In this document: piece by piece, positions 54,369 through 62,471 of the stretch
Position numbering within the stretch: position 1 is the stretch's first letter
Layout of the letters: each line of letters starts with the position of its first letter
Source: Microlunatus phosphovorus NM-1
GTDB taxonomy: Bacteria; Actinomycetota; Actinomycetes; Propionibacteriales; Propionibacteriaceae
Length of the DNA stretch: 64,000 nucleotides
Assembly: GCF_000270245.1 (NCBI RefSeq)
Contig: NC_015635.1
Coordinates: 4,154,001-4,218,000 of the forward strand
Direction of reading: 5' to 3'
Made by a program: the position numbers and the translations under genes
The notes under the pieces: model-generated
What the model saw: only the letters and a program-made list of their open reading frames with translations
What the model was told of the DNA's origin: nothing
The model's database searches: none

Positions 54369-55793
54369 TCACCGGGGCCGGTACGACTCGTTGTTGACGG
54401 GACCGATCCGCAGCGAGCTGAGGGTGGCGAGCAGACCAACCACGACCATCGCGGCGAGCAGCGCGCCGAAGGTGATCGACAGCTCCGTACGGTCGTGCAA
54501 TGCGGCGAAGATCGAGCCGGCAACACCGACGAACAGACCCGAGCCGAGGGCATCACCGACGTTGAGCGAGGCCCCGTTGCGGCCCTGTTCTGCGGCCGGA
54601 GTGAGGGTCATCACCGCCAGTCCGGTGCTCGCGGTCGCCAGTCCCATGCCGAATCCGCCGAACAGCCAGCCGACGCCGACGAGCCCGAACCACAGCCCCG
54701 GCGACAGCGCGACTACCAAACACACGGCGATGCCGAGGCAGACCGACAAGGTGCCGTACGTGATCAGCCGGTCCCGGCGGACCGGCAACCAGGACTGGGA
54801 CTGCAACCAGGAGGCGACTGTCCAGCCGATCGCGCCGATGGTCAGCATCGCACCGGCGAGTACCAGTGGTACGTGTCGTTGCTCCACCAGCATCAGCGGC
54901 AGGAACGACTCGGCGCCGAAGAACGCTCCGGGCAGCAGGGCGCGTACCCAGATCACCGCCGGCAGCCCATGGCGCCAACGCAAGAAGCCCGGCGGCATCA
55001 GCCGCGGCAGGGCGACCAGCAGACCTGCGATGCCGGCACCGAGCAGTCCGACAGCAATCAAGTCGAGTCGCTGACCGGCCAGCTGAATCGCCGCTGCGGC
55101 CAGCGCGACCACCCCCGCAGCCCAGAGCGGCGCAGGCTTCGGCCGGTTGGCGCGCTGCGGCAAGGGGGTGAAGTTCTTGATCAGGTTGATCACCGTCGGC
55201 GCGGACACGGCAGCGCCGAACGCGACAAGGGGCAGCACCGCGAAGAACACCCAGTGCCAACTGAAGGTCTCGGTGATCCAAGCGGAGATCGGCGGCCCGA
55301 CAAAGGCCGGCAGCACCCAAGCAGTAGAGATGTAGGTGAACATCCGCGGCCGCTGACGGGCGTCGAAGGCATGCGCGATGAGGACGAACGAGGCCGTGTT
55401 CATCACACCACTGCCCAGGCCCTGGATCAGCCGCCCGCCGACCAGCTGCAGCATGCTCCCGGCGGTGCCCGCGACCACCAAGCCGAGAGCGAAGATCGCC
55501 AGCCCGACGAACAGCGGCTTGCCGGGTCCGATCCGATCGCTCAGCCGGCCAGCCACCACGGTCGCGAACAGCATGCCGATCAAGAACAGTGAGAACGACC
55601 AGGCGTAGTAGTCCAGTCCGTCAAGATCCCGAGCCGCCACCGGCATGGCCGTGGCCACCGCGATCGACTCGAACGCGATCGCGACCACGCAGGTGCAGAT
55701 GCCGATGGCCAGCGCCCGCCGGGAAACAGGCACGGCGCCGGACTCGTCGGGGGGCGTCGTCGGCTCAGGTTGATCGGTGGACATCCGGCCCAT
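54369..55793 (-). CDS. MFS transporter, DHA2-like
   Basis: Fourteen-helix exporter of 474 residues. Motif A is GRLSDRIGPGKPL after helix 2, GGRLIQGLGSGVMN lies in helix 4, and helix 5 carries VLPAFVGPPISAW, the antiporter motif C pattern of drug/H+ exporters. The first 25 residues are polar. Start at ATG 55793; an ATG three codons later is also possible, with no clear ribosome site for either. The substrate is unknown. Confidence 0.9.
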   Translation of the reverse strand: MGRMSTDQPEPTTPPDESGAVPVSRRALAIGICTCVVAIAFESIAVATAMPVAARDLDGLDYYAWSFSLFLIGMLFATVVAGRLSDRIGPGKPLFVGLAIFALGLVVAGTAGSMLQLVGGRLIQGLGSGVMNTASFVLIAHAFDARQRPRMFTYISTAWVLPAFVGPPISAWITETFSWHWVFFAVLPLVAFGAAVSAPTVINLIKNFTPLPQRANRPKPAPLWAAGVVALAAAAIQLAGQRLDLIAVGLLGAGIAGLLVALPRLMPPGFLRWRHGLPAVIWVRALLPGAFFGAESFLPLMLVEQRHVPLVLAGAMLTIGAIGWTVASWLQSQSWLPVRRDRLITYGTLSVCLGIAVCLVVALSPGLWFGLVGVGWLFGGFGMGLATASTGLAVMTLTPAAEQGRNGASLNVGDALGSGLFVGVAGSIFAALHDRTELSITFGALLAAMVVVGLLATLSSLRIGPVNNESYRPR

Positions 55794-55915
55794 CCCATCA
55801 CTTCGGTCACCGGGTTGTCAGATCGATTGCTCAAAGTCGAGCCCTGCCATGTCTGATGTCCCGCCGACTGATGCAGTGGCTACCGCGGACGGGCTCGGCT
55901 TCCTAGACTGGCCAC

Positions 55916-56227
55916 GTGACCCAGCAGCAGCTCAGCCCCGGTGCAGAGACGATCCTCGACGAGCGGACCGAGTTTCGAGTCGACGAGGGCGACCACGAGC
56001 GGTTCTCGCACTACGTGCCCAAGGACAAGCTGACTGAGGCCATGGTGATGGGCACGCCGGTCGTCGCGCTCTGCGGCAAGGTCTGGGTGCCCAGCCGCGA
56101 CCCGCAACGCTTCCCGGTCTGCCCTGAGTGCAAGGAAATCTGGGAGGGCCTGCCGGTCGGCGGCAAGGGTAAGGGTGGCAAGGGCGGTAAAGGCGGCAAA
56201 GGAAACGACGGTTCCGGCGATTCCTGA
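55916..56227 (+). CDS. DUF3039 domain protein
   Basis: Actinobacterial protein of 103 residues. The DUF3039 domain includes HERFSHYVPKDKL and the zinc-ribbon-like cysteines in VALCGKVWVPSRDP and FPVCPECKEIW. The tail (about 80-97) is a run of Gly-Gly-Lys units, probably nucleic-acid or polyphosphate binding. Function is unknown. GTG start at 55916. It stands alone, divergent from the MFS gene. Confidence 0.88.
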   Translation: MTQQQLSPGAETILDERTEFRVDEGDHERFSHYVPKDKLTEAMVMGTPVVALCGKVWVPSRDPQRFPVCPECKEIWEGLPVGGKGKGGKGGKGGKGNDGSGDS

Positions 56228-56286
56228 GCCCAGGCTGCCCGCGACGTCACGGCGAGGTTCAGGCCGTGTCGTCGCTGGGTCGAGTC

Positions 56287-57090
56287 TCAGCAGAAAGCGC
56301 CATACACCTGCCGGGCCATCGCATTGCCGCGCGGCGGCTCGACGGCACAGTTGACCGTCCCGAGTGCCGGATTGGCCTCGGCGGTGAACCGCCACCGCTG
56401 CTCTTGGTCCGAGCACTCCACAACGACATCTGCGGTGAGCAGCCCCGAGGCGCGATAGAGCACGAAAGTGCCGGTCGAATTGAACGGGCGCTTGTTGGTG
56501 TCGAGTCCGGTGTCCGGCGGCTCAGGGCGGTTCAGCAGCACCGTGTGCTTGGACGACTTCTCGATCATCCCCGCGATCTTGGTCAGCGTCGCCTCGTCGT
56601 CGATCGTGGTCGTGCCGTCGGGTGACACCAGTGCAGCAGCGGTGAAGTCCGTCTGTTCCCGGGTGCCAGGCGTCAGCGTGCGACCGTCGGAGACCACGGT
56701 GACGACCTCCGTGGTGCGTCGTGGCTCCACCACCGACTTCTCGATCCGGAGCGGCGTGACCGAAGTACAGGAAGCGGGCGCCACGGTGACCGCATCGCTC
56801 GCGGTGCCGGTCGGCATCCCGGAAGCATCCGGCGACGCGCCCGGGGTGGCCGACGAGCCAGGTGTGGCGGTGCCATCCGCAGGAGTGCCGGACATCTCCG
56901 GGCTGGCTGAGTCGCCAGGTGAAGCCGAACTGGAAGCGCTGGCGGTGGAGCTGGCGGACGGCGAGATCGGTGACTCGCTCCGGCCGCAGGCGGCCAGCAC
57001 CAGGCTCGCTGGCACGAGCATGGCTGCGGCAAGCACGCTCGCAAGCCTTATCGGCCGCCCGATGCGGCGTCTCTCCGAGGCGATCGGCAT
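56287..57090 (-). CDS. Lipoprotein of unknown function
   Basis: Secreted lipoprotein of 267 residues. The signal ends in the lipobox LVLAAC, followed by a 75-residue Ser/Ala/Gly/Thr/Pro-rich linker and a domain of about 160 residues with four cysteines (SCTSV, VECSD, VNCAVE and the C-terminal Cys). The position of the cysteines suggests two disulfides. No family was recognised. The ATG at 57090 is the start of the signal; the longer open frame lacks a ribosome site. It is divergent from the SixA-like gene. Confidence 0.78.
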   Translation of the reverse strand: MPIASERRRIGRPIRLASVLAAAMLVPASLVLAACGRSESPISPSASSTASASSSASPGDSASPEMSGTPADGTATPGSSATPGASPDASGMPTGTASDAVTVAPASCTSVTPLRIEKSVVEPRRTTEVVTVVSDGRTLTPGTREQTDFTAAALVSPDGTTTIDDEATLTKIAGMIEKSSKHTVLLNRPEPPDTGLDTNKRPFNSTGTFVLYRASGLLTADVVVECSDQEQRWRFTAEANPALGTVNCAVEPPRGNAMARQVYGAFC

Positions 57091-57154
57091 ACTGCGGAGC
57101 CTAGGGCCCGGATCTGCTCGCCGGCGATACGGGTCACTCGAAAGCGTCAACACT

Positions 57155-57219
57155 CTCCTGAGAGGCTCCGCCCATGACGGTGTTCCACGGTCGCGCTCCT
57201 GAGAGGCTCCGCCCATGAC
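57155..57219. repeat. 41-base tandem duplication of the SixA-like gene's start region
   Basis: CTCCTGAGAGGCTCCGCCCA plus TGAC, 24 bases, occurs at 57155-57178 and again at 57196-57219. Each copy contains a ribosome site and an ATG. The second ATG (57215) starts the SixA-like gene and the first (57174) starts a micro-ORF. Confidence 0.9.
57174..57218 (+). CDS. Upstream micro-ORF, 14 codons
   Basis: ATG at 57174 begins a 14-residue frame, MTVFHGRAPERLRP, whose TGA (57216-57218) overlaps the ATG of the SixA-like gene at 57215. It has the same ribosome site as the downstream gene because both were made by a 41-base tandem duplication. It could couple or dampen translation of the phosphatase. There is no evidence that the peptide itself has a function. 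Confidence 0.45.
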   Translation: MTVFHGRAPERLRP

Positions 57220-57718
57220 CCACATCCTCTATCTCCTTCGGCACGCCAAGTCGGCGTGGGATCAGCCGCTCCCTGATCACGATCGTCCACTGGCCGCCCG
57301 CGGCATCAGGGACGCCACGGAAGCCGGGAAGCTGCTCGCTCGGCAAGGCTGGCAACCGGATCTGGTGCTGTGCTCGACCGCCGTCCGGACCCGACAGACC
57401 TGGCAGTTGGCCACCGAAGCCGGCGCTACTGCAGGCGAGGTCCGCTACAGCGAGGAGATCTATGAGGCCTACACCGACGAACTGCTCGACCTCGTGCAAC
57501 AGACCCCGGAAGAGTTCGGCAGCCTGATGCTCATCGGTCACGGCCCGGGACTCCCCGATCTCGCCGACCTGCTCGGCACCCGCCCCGAACCGCGCGATGC
57601 CTGGGCTCGGATGGACCGGAAATACCCCACCTCCGGCCTGGCGGTGCTGCGTATTCACGGACCCTGGGCCGACGCCGAATCGGCCGACCTGGTCGCCTTC
57701 GAAGTGCCGCGCGGCTAG
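57215..57718 (+). CDS. Histidine phosphatase, SixA-like
   Basis: Phosphohistidine phosphatase-fold protein of 167 residues. The phosphoacceptor His is in ILYLLRHAKSAW, the second in LMLIGHGPGLPDLADLL; VRTRQTW supplies the second Arg. In E. coli SixA removes phosphate from HPr-like or phosphotransfer proteins; other members hydrolyse small phosphates. The ATG at 57215 has GAGAGG eight bases upstream, and a duplicated start region lies before it. Substrate unknown. Confidence 0.88.
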   Translation: MTHILYLLRHAKSAWDQPLPDHDRPLAARGIRDATEAGKLLARQGWQPDLVLCSTAVRTRQTWQLATEAGATAGEVRYSEEIYEAYTDELLDLVQQTPEEFGSLMLIGHGPGLPDLADLLGTRPEPRDAWARMDRKYPTSGLAVLRIHGPWADAESADLVAFEVPRG

Positions 57719-57733
57719 GCGTCCGTCGGACGC
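57719..57733. terminator. Short hairpin at the end of the SixA-like gene
   Basis: GCGTCC (57719-57724) and GGACGC (57728-57733) form a perfect six-base stem with a three-base loop immediately after the stop codon. Too short to be certain. Confidence 0.35.
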
Positions 57734-57740
57734 GAGTCGC

Positions 57741-57812
57741 GGAAAAGTAGCCGCACTCGCCAGCGAGCGAGCACGACACGCCGAGCGACACAGCAGTCGG
57801 GGCGACTTCACC
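57741..57812. repeat. Long-loop inverted repeat, copy 2
   Basis: GGAAAAGTAGCC (57741-57752) and GGCGACTTCACC (57801-57812) are imperfect arms around a 48-base loop. Both arms resemble those of the element at 52487, which has the same loop length, whereas the loops differ. The right arm reaches into the 3' end of the DUF559 gene. Confidence 0.55.
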
Positions 57813-58689
57813 GCAGACCGCCCCGTGACGCGAGCGCCTCGTGCGTGACACGCACCACATAGTTCGGGTCGGTGGTCAGCATCCTCCAGGTGAACCGCAG
57901 CACCAGCCAGCCGTCCAAGATGAGGGCGTTCTGTCGCAACCGATCCGACTCGAACACCTCGGGCTTGGAGTGATATCGCCAGCCGTCTACCTCGCCGGCG
58001 ATCCGCTCACGTTGGAAGGCGATGTCCAGGTAGTAGGTGCCGGCGCCGGGAAGAATCAGCTCCTTGTTGGCGACCCAACCCGTGATACCGGCTTGGCGAT
58101 AGAGCCGATGAGCGAGGCGTTCGGCCTTCGACCAGGGATCGGCTCGCGAGTCCAACATCACCTTCCATCGCTCAGTATTGCCCCGTCTGTGAGCTGTCAG
58201 CCGCAATGCCTCCCGTAGCGTCTCCAATGTCACCTGTTTGCTGCCGAGCGCAATGTCGATCGGCTCGGTGAAGTCGTAGGTTGCGAGATCGATTGCAGTG
58301 AGCGACGGGGCAGTGACAGGCACACTGTTGCAGCGCTGCACCAGCTCAGGCGGCACTCGCCATCTCGTGAACTCGAACCCCGGCTGCGGGCGGTGCCGAA
58401 ATGGGGAAGCAACCTGAATCGTCGATCCGAGCTTCACATCGGTCCAGTAGGTCAATGCCGCCGCGCCCCGGCCCCGGATGACGGCATCAGCGTCCCAACG
58501 GGTGACAGCCATCATCCGGATGATCGGGTCCTCGGCGCGGCCACGATCAGCGAAAACGCCGGGCAGGATGCGCGCGATGGCACCGGCCGCGCAGGCGCGG
58601 GTCAGGGCGTCGTCGAGCTCTGGATGCTCTCGGCGCAGAATGACTTGCTCGGTGGTCAGCAGGTGCTCGATAGCGTCGTGGTGTCTCAT
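57808..58689 (-). CDS. DUF559/Vsr-like endonuclease-fold protein
   Basis: Protein of 293 residues. The first 160 residues form an AbiEi-like winged helix region (AIEHLLTTEQVILRREH, GAIARILPGVFADRG). The C-terminus is a PD-(D/E)XK-type domain with YLDIAFQRERIAGEVDGW, where D and E-x-D are the likely metal ligands, and DRLRQNALILDGWLVLRFTW. Proteins with this architecture are very common and lineage-specific in actinobacteria; they are suspected to act on DNA but lack experimental proof. No toxin or antitoxin partner or methylase is adjacent. ATG start at 58689. Confidence 0.82.
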   Translation of the reverse strand: MRHHDAIEHLLTTEQVILRREHPELDDALTRACAAGAIARILPGVFADRGRAEDPIIRMMAVTRWDADAVIRGRGAAALTYWTDVKLGSTIQVASPFRHRPQPGFEFTRWRVPPELVQRCNSVPVTAPSLTAIDLATYDFTEPIDIALGSKQVTLETLREALRLTAHRRGNTERWKVMLDSRADPWSKAERLAHRLYRQAGITGWVANKELILPGAGTYYLDIAFQRERIAGEVDGWRYHSKPEVFESDRLRQNALILDGWLVLRFTWRMLTTDPNYVVRVTHEALASRGGLR

Positions 58690-58869
58690 GCCTAGACATT
58701 GCGGACGTGAGTGCCATTTCGTCCGGGGTGATCAGCGATCTGTGGACAGCGCTCGACTCACTGCTCAAGCCTGTGGACAACCAGCACCTGCGTCGAACTG
58801 GCTCTGTTCCCGCCTTCCGCGCCGCGACACGCCGAGGAGGGACAGGATCGGGGGCACTTTGACGCAGCG

Positions 58870-59757
58870 CTACTCAAGCGGTGCCATGTCGACGCTGACC
58901 TTCATGGTCGAGGACTTCGCCTCGGTGAAGATCACTCCCTTGACCGGGGTCACATCGGCGTAGTCGCGGCCCCAGGCGACGGTCGCATGAGAGGCGTCGA
59001 TCAGCCGGTTGTTGGTCGGATCGAGATACATCCAACCGTTGCCGGGAATCCAGCAGCCCACCCAGGCGTGCGAGGCATCGGCTCCGACCAAGCGAGGTTT
59101 GCCGGGGGGCGGCCGAGTCGCCAGATAGCCACTGACATAGCGGCCGGCGAGTCCCAGGCTGCGCAGCCCGGACACCATCACGTGCGCGAAGTCCTGGCAG
59201 ACACCGGTGCGCCTTTCCAACAGCTCGGCCACCCGGGTGGACACGGTGGTCGATCCCGATTTGTAGGTGAAGTCGTCGAAGACTCGGTGCATCAGCTCGG
59301 TCACCGACTCCCCCACCGGTCGACCCGGCGCGAAGGATCGCTCGGCATAGTCCCGGACGCCGGGAGGGATGTCCACCATCGTCGACGCGAAGACGAAGTC
59401 CGTCGCCTGCCACGCCTCGGAGTCAGCGGCCGCAGCCGTCCCTGGCACCAGCGGCCGGCATTCTTCCCAGGGCAGCGCGAGCGCCTCCTCGACATAGACC
59501 GGGGAATCGATTTCGACCATCGAGGTAGCGGTCACCACCAGTTCGGTGTGCGGCTCGACCACGTGGAAGTAGGACTTCTGATTGCCATAGAGGTCAACGT
59601 GACCGAATAGATCCGCAGGGGCCGGGTCGATGCTCACCTCATGATCTCCGCAGCGTTGCCAGTCCAGGTTCCGGGGACGCAGGTGGAAGACCCCGTAACT
59701 GTCGGTCACCTCGTCGTCGTAGGTGTATGTGGTGGTGTGCTGGACTCGGTATCTCAT
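58870..59757 (-). CDS. Transglutaminase-like cysteine protease family protein
   Basis: Protein of 295 residues: an N-terminal bacterial transglutaminase-like beta domain (HTTTYTYDDEVTDSYGVFHL) and the catalytic core with C187 in TGVCQDFAHVM, H230 in DASHAWVGCW and D246 in MYLDPTNN. There is no signal peptide. These proteins nearly always occur beside the circularly permuted ATP-grasp/alpha-E protein encoded just upstream (69 bases away), and the pair is thought to form and break amide bonds in an unknown peptide or metabolite. The ATG at 59757 has GGAGGTG seven bases upstream; that site lies in a 29-base tandem duplication. Confidence 0.9.
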   Translation of the reverse strand: MRYRVQHTTTYTYDDEVTDSYGVFHLRPRNLDWQRCGDHEVSIDPAPADLFGHVDLYGNQKSYFHVVEPHTELVVTATSMVEIDSPVYVEEALALPWEECRPLVPGTAAAADSEAWQATDFVFASTMVDIPPGVRDYAERSFAPGRPVGESVTELMHRVFDDFTYKSGSTTVSTRVAELLERRTGVCQDFAHVMVSGLRSLGLAGRYVSGYLATRPPPGKPRLVGADASHAWVGCWIPGNGWMYLDPTNNRLIDASHATVAWGRDYADVTPVKGVIFTEAKSSTMKVSVDMAPLE

Positions 59758-59760
59758 CGA

Positions 59761-59803
59761 GACGCACCTCCGGTCCGGTACTTCACCAGGACCCACCTCC
59801 GGT
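59761..59803. repeat. 29-base tandem duplication in the transglutaminase leader
   Basis: GACGCACCTCCGGT (59761-59774) and GACCCACCTCCGGT (59790-59803) differ at one base. Read on the minus strand, each copy contains GGAGGTG, so the ribosome site of the transglutaminase gene has been doubled. Confidence 0.6.
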
Positions 59804-59826
59804 GCGATATCTCCCTGCCTCAATGG

Positions 59827-62442
59827 TCACGCCGCGCCTCCGGCCCTGGTCCGCATCGGCTGCGGTGTCGGCGGCAGCTGCTGATACTGGTCGCGGATCG
59901 CGTCTGCCAGGTCCCGCAGCTGGGTCGTCAACCCGGCCAGGAACTCAGCCAACTCCACCCGGTCCGACGCTGCCGACATGGCCCCCAGATCGACCGTCTG
60001 CACCTGATGCACCACGGCTTCAGCCAGGCGAACCGGCCGGAGCCTCGCCGAAGTGTTCGGGATCGCCCGCAGGTCTGTCAGGATCCGCTCCAGCTGGTAG
60101 GCCACCGATCGGGGGTTACGCGCGTCGGTGACCAGCAACTCGACCGCTGCCTCGACTCGATCCTGGCCGCCATAGCGCCGCCGGAAGGTGACGATCGACT
60201 CGGTCGCGGTCAGCACCGTCTCGACGACCAATCGCTCGGTGTCCCAGGGTCGCTCCTCACACACCGTCGCCTGCAACAGCGCCAGCACCTGCAGCGCCCG
60301 CTCCAGCCCGCGACCGGTGTCCAGCAGATACCAGCCTGCGTCACGAACCATGTTCTCGCTGACGATTCCCGCCAGCGCCAACAGCCCGGAGAGGATCCGC
60401 TCGCCGGTATCCACCAGCAGCAAACCCTGGTCGTCGGGGCTCGCAGCCAGCGTCGCACTCGCCCGGTCCATGTCGGCAAGCACCATCCAGACGTCCTCGG
60501 ACAGCTGATCACGAACCCCCTGTGCAGCGAGCAACAGCGCGGCCAGCGACTGCCCCGCGGTGCCGAGCCGCGACCTGTCCAGCAGCAGCGCCCGAAACTC
60601 GGGCATCATCGGGCAGCCCTCCGCCAGGAAGCCCGGATAAGCGGTCGAAGTGGTGGTGATGGCCCGCAGCAGCACTTGCAGCGCGCCCCGGGAACCAGGG
60701 TCCAGATCGGTCTCCAGGGCGGTCGCCCTGGTCGCCAGGATGAGCCGCAACAGGTCTTCGGCCCGCTCGGCATAGCGCCCGAACCAGAACAGATCGGAGA
60801 GCACCCGGGGCACCATCGCGGCCGTCGTGGCGTCCGCCACCGCAAGCTGGTCGACCTCTCGCGACATCCGGATCGTGGTCTGGCCCTTGGCGACGACCGG
60901 ATGCTCACTCACCACCCAGACGTCCTTGGCGATCCCCCCGCCGGCCGCGGTGACCAGCAGACCGCGCGACTCGTCTGCGTCGTCGCTGACCCGGGCGAGA
61001 CCACCCAGCATGGCGGCGTACGACGAGCCGTCGCGGACCGCGAACGAGCGCAACACGACGTTGCGCGGCAGCAGCCGGCCACCGATCGCGGTTGGCGCGG
61101 AGGACAGCTGAAGCACCTGCTGGCCGACGTAGCGGTGCGGCGCCGCCGCGATCATCGCGATCACCTTCTCCCGCTCGGCTCGCGACAGAGCTATCCCACG
61201 GACGCTGCGACCGTGCCCCCGACTGATCGGCCGAACGACCAGCTCATCCAGATGCTGGGTCACGTAGCGCATCCCGTCGGCATCGCCGCACCACCAGGTC
61301 TGCACCGAGGACAGTCGCAGCGACTGTCCCAGCAGCCGCTCGCACAGCTGTGGTAGGTACGGCATCAGCGCCGGGTTCTCGACGATGCCGGAGCCGATCG
61401 CATTGACGACCGACACCGTTCCCCGGCGAACGCACTCGACCAAGCCGGCCACACCGAGTCGCGACCCGGGCCGCAGCTCCAATGGGTCGGTCCAGATCGA
61501 GTCGACCCGACGCAGGATGACGTCGACCTCCTCGAGCTTACCCAGCACTCGCATCCAGACCCTGCCGTCGCGCACGGTGAGGTCACCGCCCTCGACCAGT
61601 GGAAAGCCGAGCAGCGAGGCGAGAAACGCCTGGTCGAAGGCCGTCTCGGACATCGATCCCGGGCTCAGCACCACGACCCGCGGGCTCTCCACCTGGGCCG
61701 GCGCGGCGTCGATCAAGGCGGACCGCATGGCTTGGAAGAACGGGGTCAGTCGGTGCAGGTGGGCGGCGTGATAAAGCTCCGGCATCACCCGCGAGACGAC
61801 CCGGCGGTTCTGCATCGCATACCCGGCGCCCGATGGTGCCTGGGTCCGGTCGGACATCACCGTCCACTGCCCCGACGCGTCACGGCCGAGATCCACCGCG
61901 ACCATGAACAGCGACGGGGCGGCGCTGTGCTCACCTACCAGCGCTCGGAGATACTCCTCGTGGTCGAGCACCGCAGGCACAGGGAGGTGTCCGCCGGCCA
62001 GCAGCCGTTGCGCTCCGTAGAGATCGGCGACGATCGCGTCCAACAGCTCAGCCCGCTGCACCACCCCGGCCTCCACCGCCGACCACTCCCGCTCGGCAAG
62101 CACCAACGGCAGCGGATCGAGTTGCCAGGGCTCCGGCTCCGCGAGCGGCGTTGCCGAGTCGGGACCCGCCGGCCGACCCGGCGGGGCGATGGTCGCATCG
62201 ACGAAGGTGGTGGTGGAAGCCGGACCGGAGATATAGCTGACGCCGTCATCCTCGAGCAGCCGTACGACCTCGGCCCGAGCGCGCTCGAGGTCGACCGGAC
62301 CAAAGGATTCCAAGCCCTGGGCCAGTCCCCGCCAGCCGTCCCGGACGCCCGATGGGCCGGCGAACTCGTCGTACGACGGCGCCGGGACCGCGAACATGTC
62401 CGGCTGGATCTTGCGATCCAGATAGCGCTGCAGCACCGTCAT
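59827..62442 (-). CDS. Circularly permuted type 2 ATP-grasp fused to alpha-E domain
   Basis: Protein of 871 residues. Residues about 1-500 are a circularly permuted ATP-grasp ligase, with DEFAGPSGVRDGW, LEDDGVSYI, MSDRTQAPSGAGYAMQNR, ILRRVDSIWTDPLEL and VVNAIGSGIVENPALMPYLP. From about 530 to the end comes an alpha-helical alpha-E domain, starting LSDLFWFGRYAERAEDLLRLI. In many bacteria the two are separate genes; here they are fused. ATP-grasp enzymes join a carboxylate to an amine, so it probably makes a peptide-like bond. The transglutaminase gene follows and ahcY lies 29 bases upstream. Substrate unknown. Confidence 0.93.
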   Translation of the reverse strand: MTVLQRYLDRKIQPDMFAVPAPSYDEFAGPSGVRDGWRGLAQGLESFGPVDLERARAEVVRLLEDDGVSYISGPASTTTFVDATIAPPGRPAGPDSATPLAEPEPWQLDPLPLVLAEREWSAVEAGVVQRAELLDAIVADLYGAQRLLAGGHLPVPAVLDHEEYLRALVGEHSAAPSLFMVAVDLGRDASGQWTVMSDRTQAPSGAGYAMQNRRVVSRVMPELYHAAHLHRLTPFFQAMRSALIDAAPAQVESPRVVVLSPGSMSETAFDQAFLASLLGFPLVEGGDLTVRDGRVWMRVLGKLEEVDVILRRVDSIWTDPLELRPGSRLGVAGLVECVRRGTVSVVNAIGSGIVENPALMPYLPQLCERLLGQSLRLSSVQTWWCGDADGMRYVTQHLDELVVRPISRGHGRSVRGIALSRAEREKVIAMIAAAPHRYVGQQVLQLSSAPTAIGGRLLPRNVVLRSFAVRDGSSYAAMLGGLARVSDDADESRGLLVTAAGGGIAKDVWVVSEHPVVAKGQTTIRMSREVDQLAVADATTAAMVPRVLSDLFWFGRYAERAEDLLRLILATRATALETDLDPGSRGALQVLLRAITTTSTAYPGFLAEGCPMMPEFRALLLDRSRLGTAGQSLAALLLAAQGVRDQLSEDVWMVLADMDRASATLAASPDDQGLLLVDTGERILSGLLALAGIVSENMVRDAGWYLLDTGRGLERALQVLALLQATVCEERPWDTERLVVETVLTATESIVTFRRRYGGQDRVEAAVELLVTDARNPRSVAYQLERILTDLRAIPNTSARLRPVRLAEAVVHQVQTVDLGAMSAASDRVELAEFLAGLTTQLRDLADAIRDQYQQLPPTPQPMRTRAGGAA

Positions 62443-62471
62443 CGTCGGCGGTCCGTCAGTAGTGGTGATGG

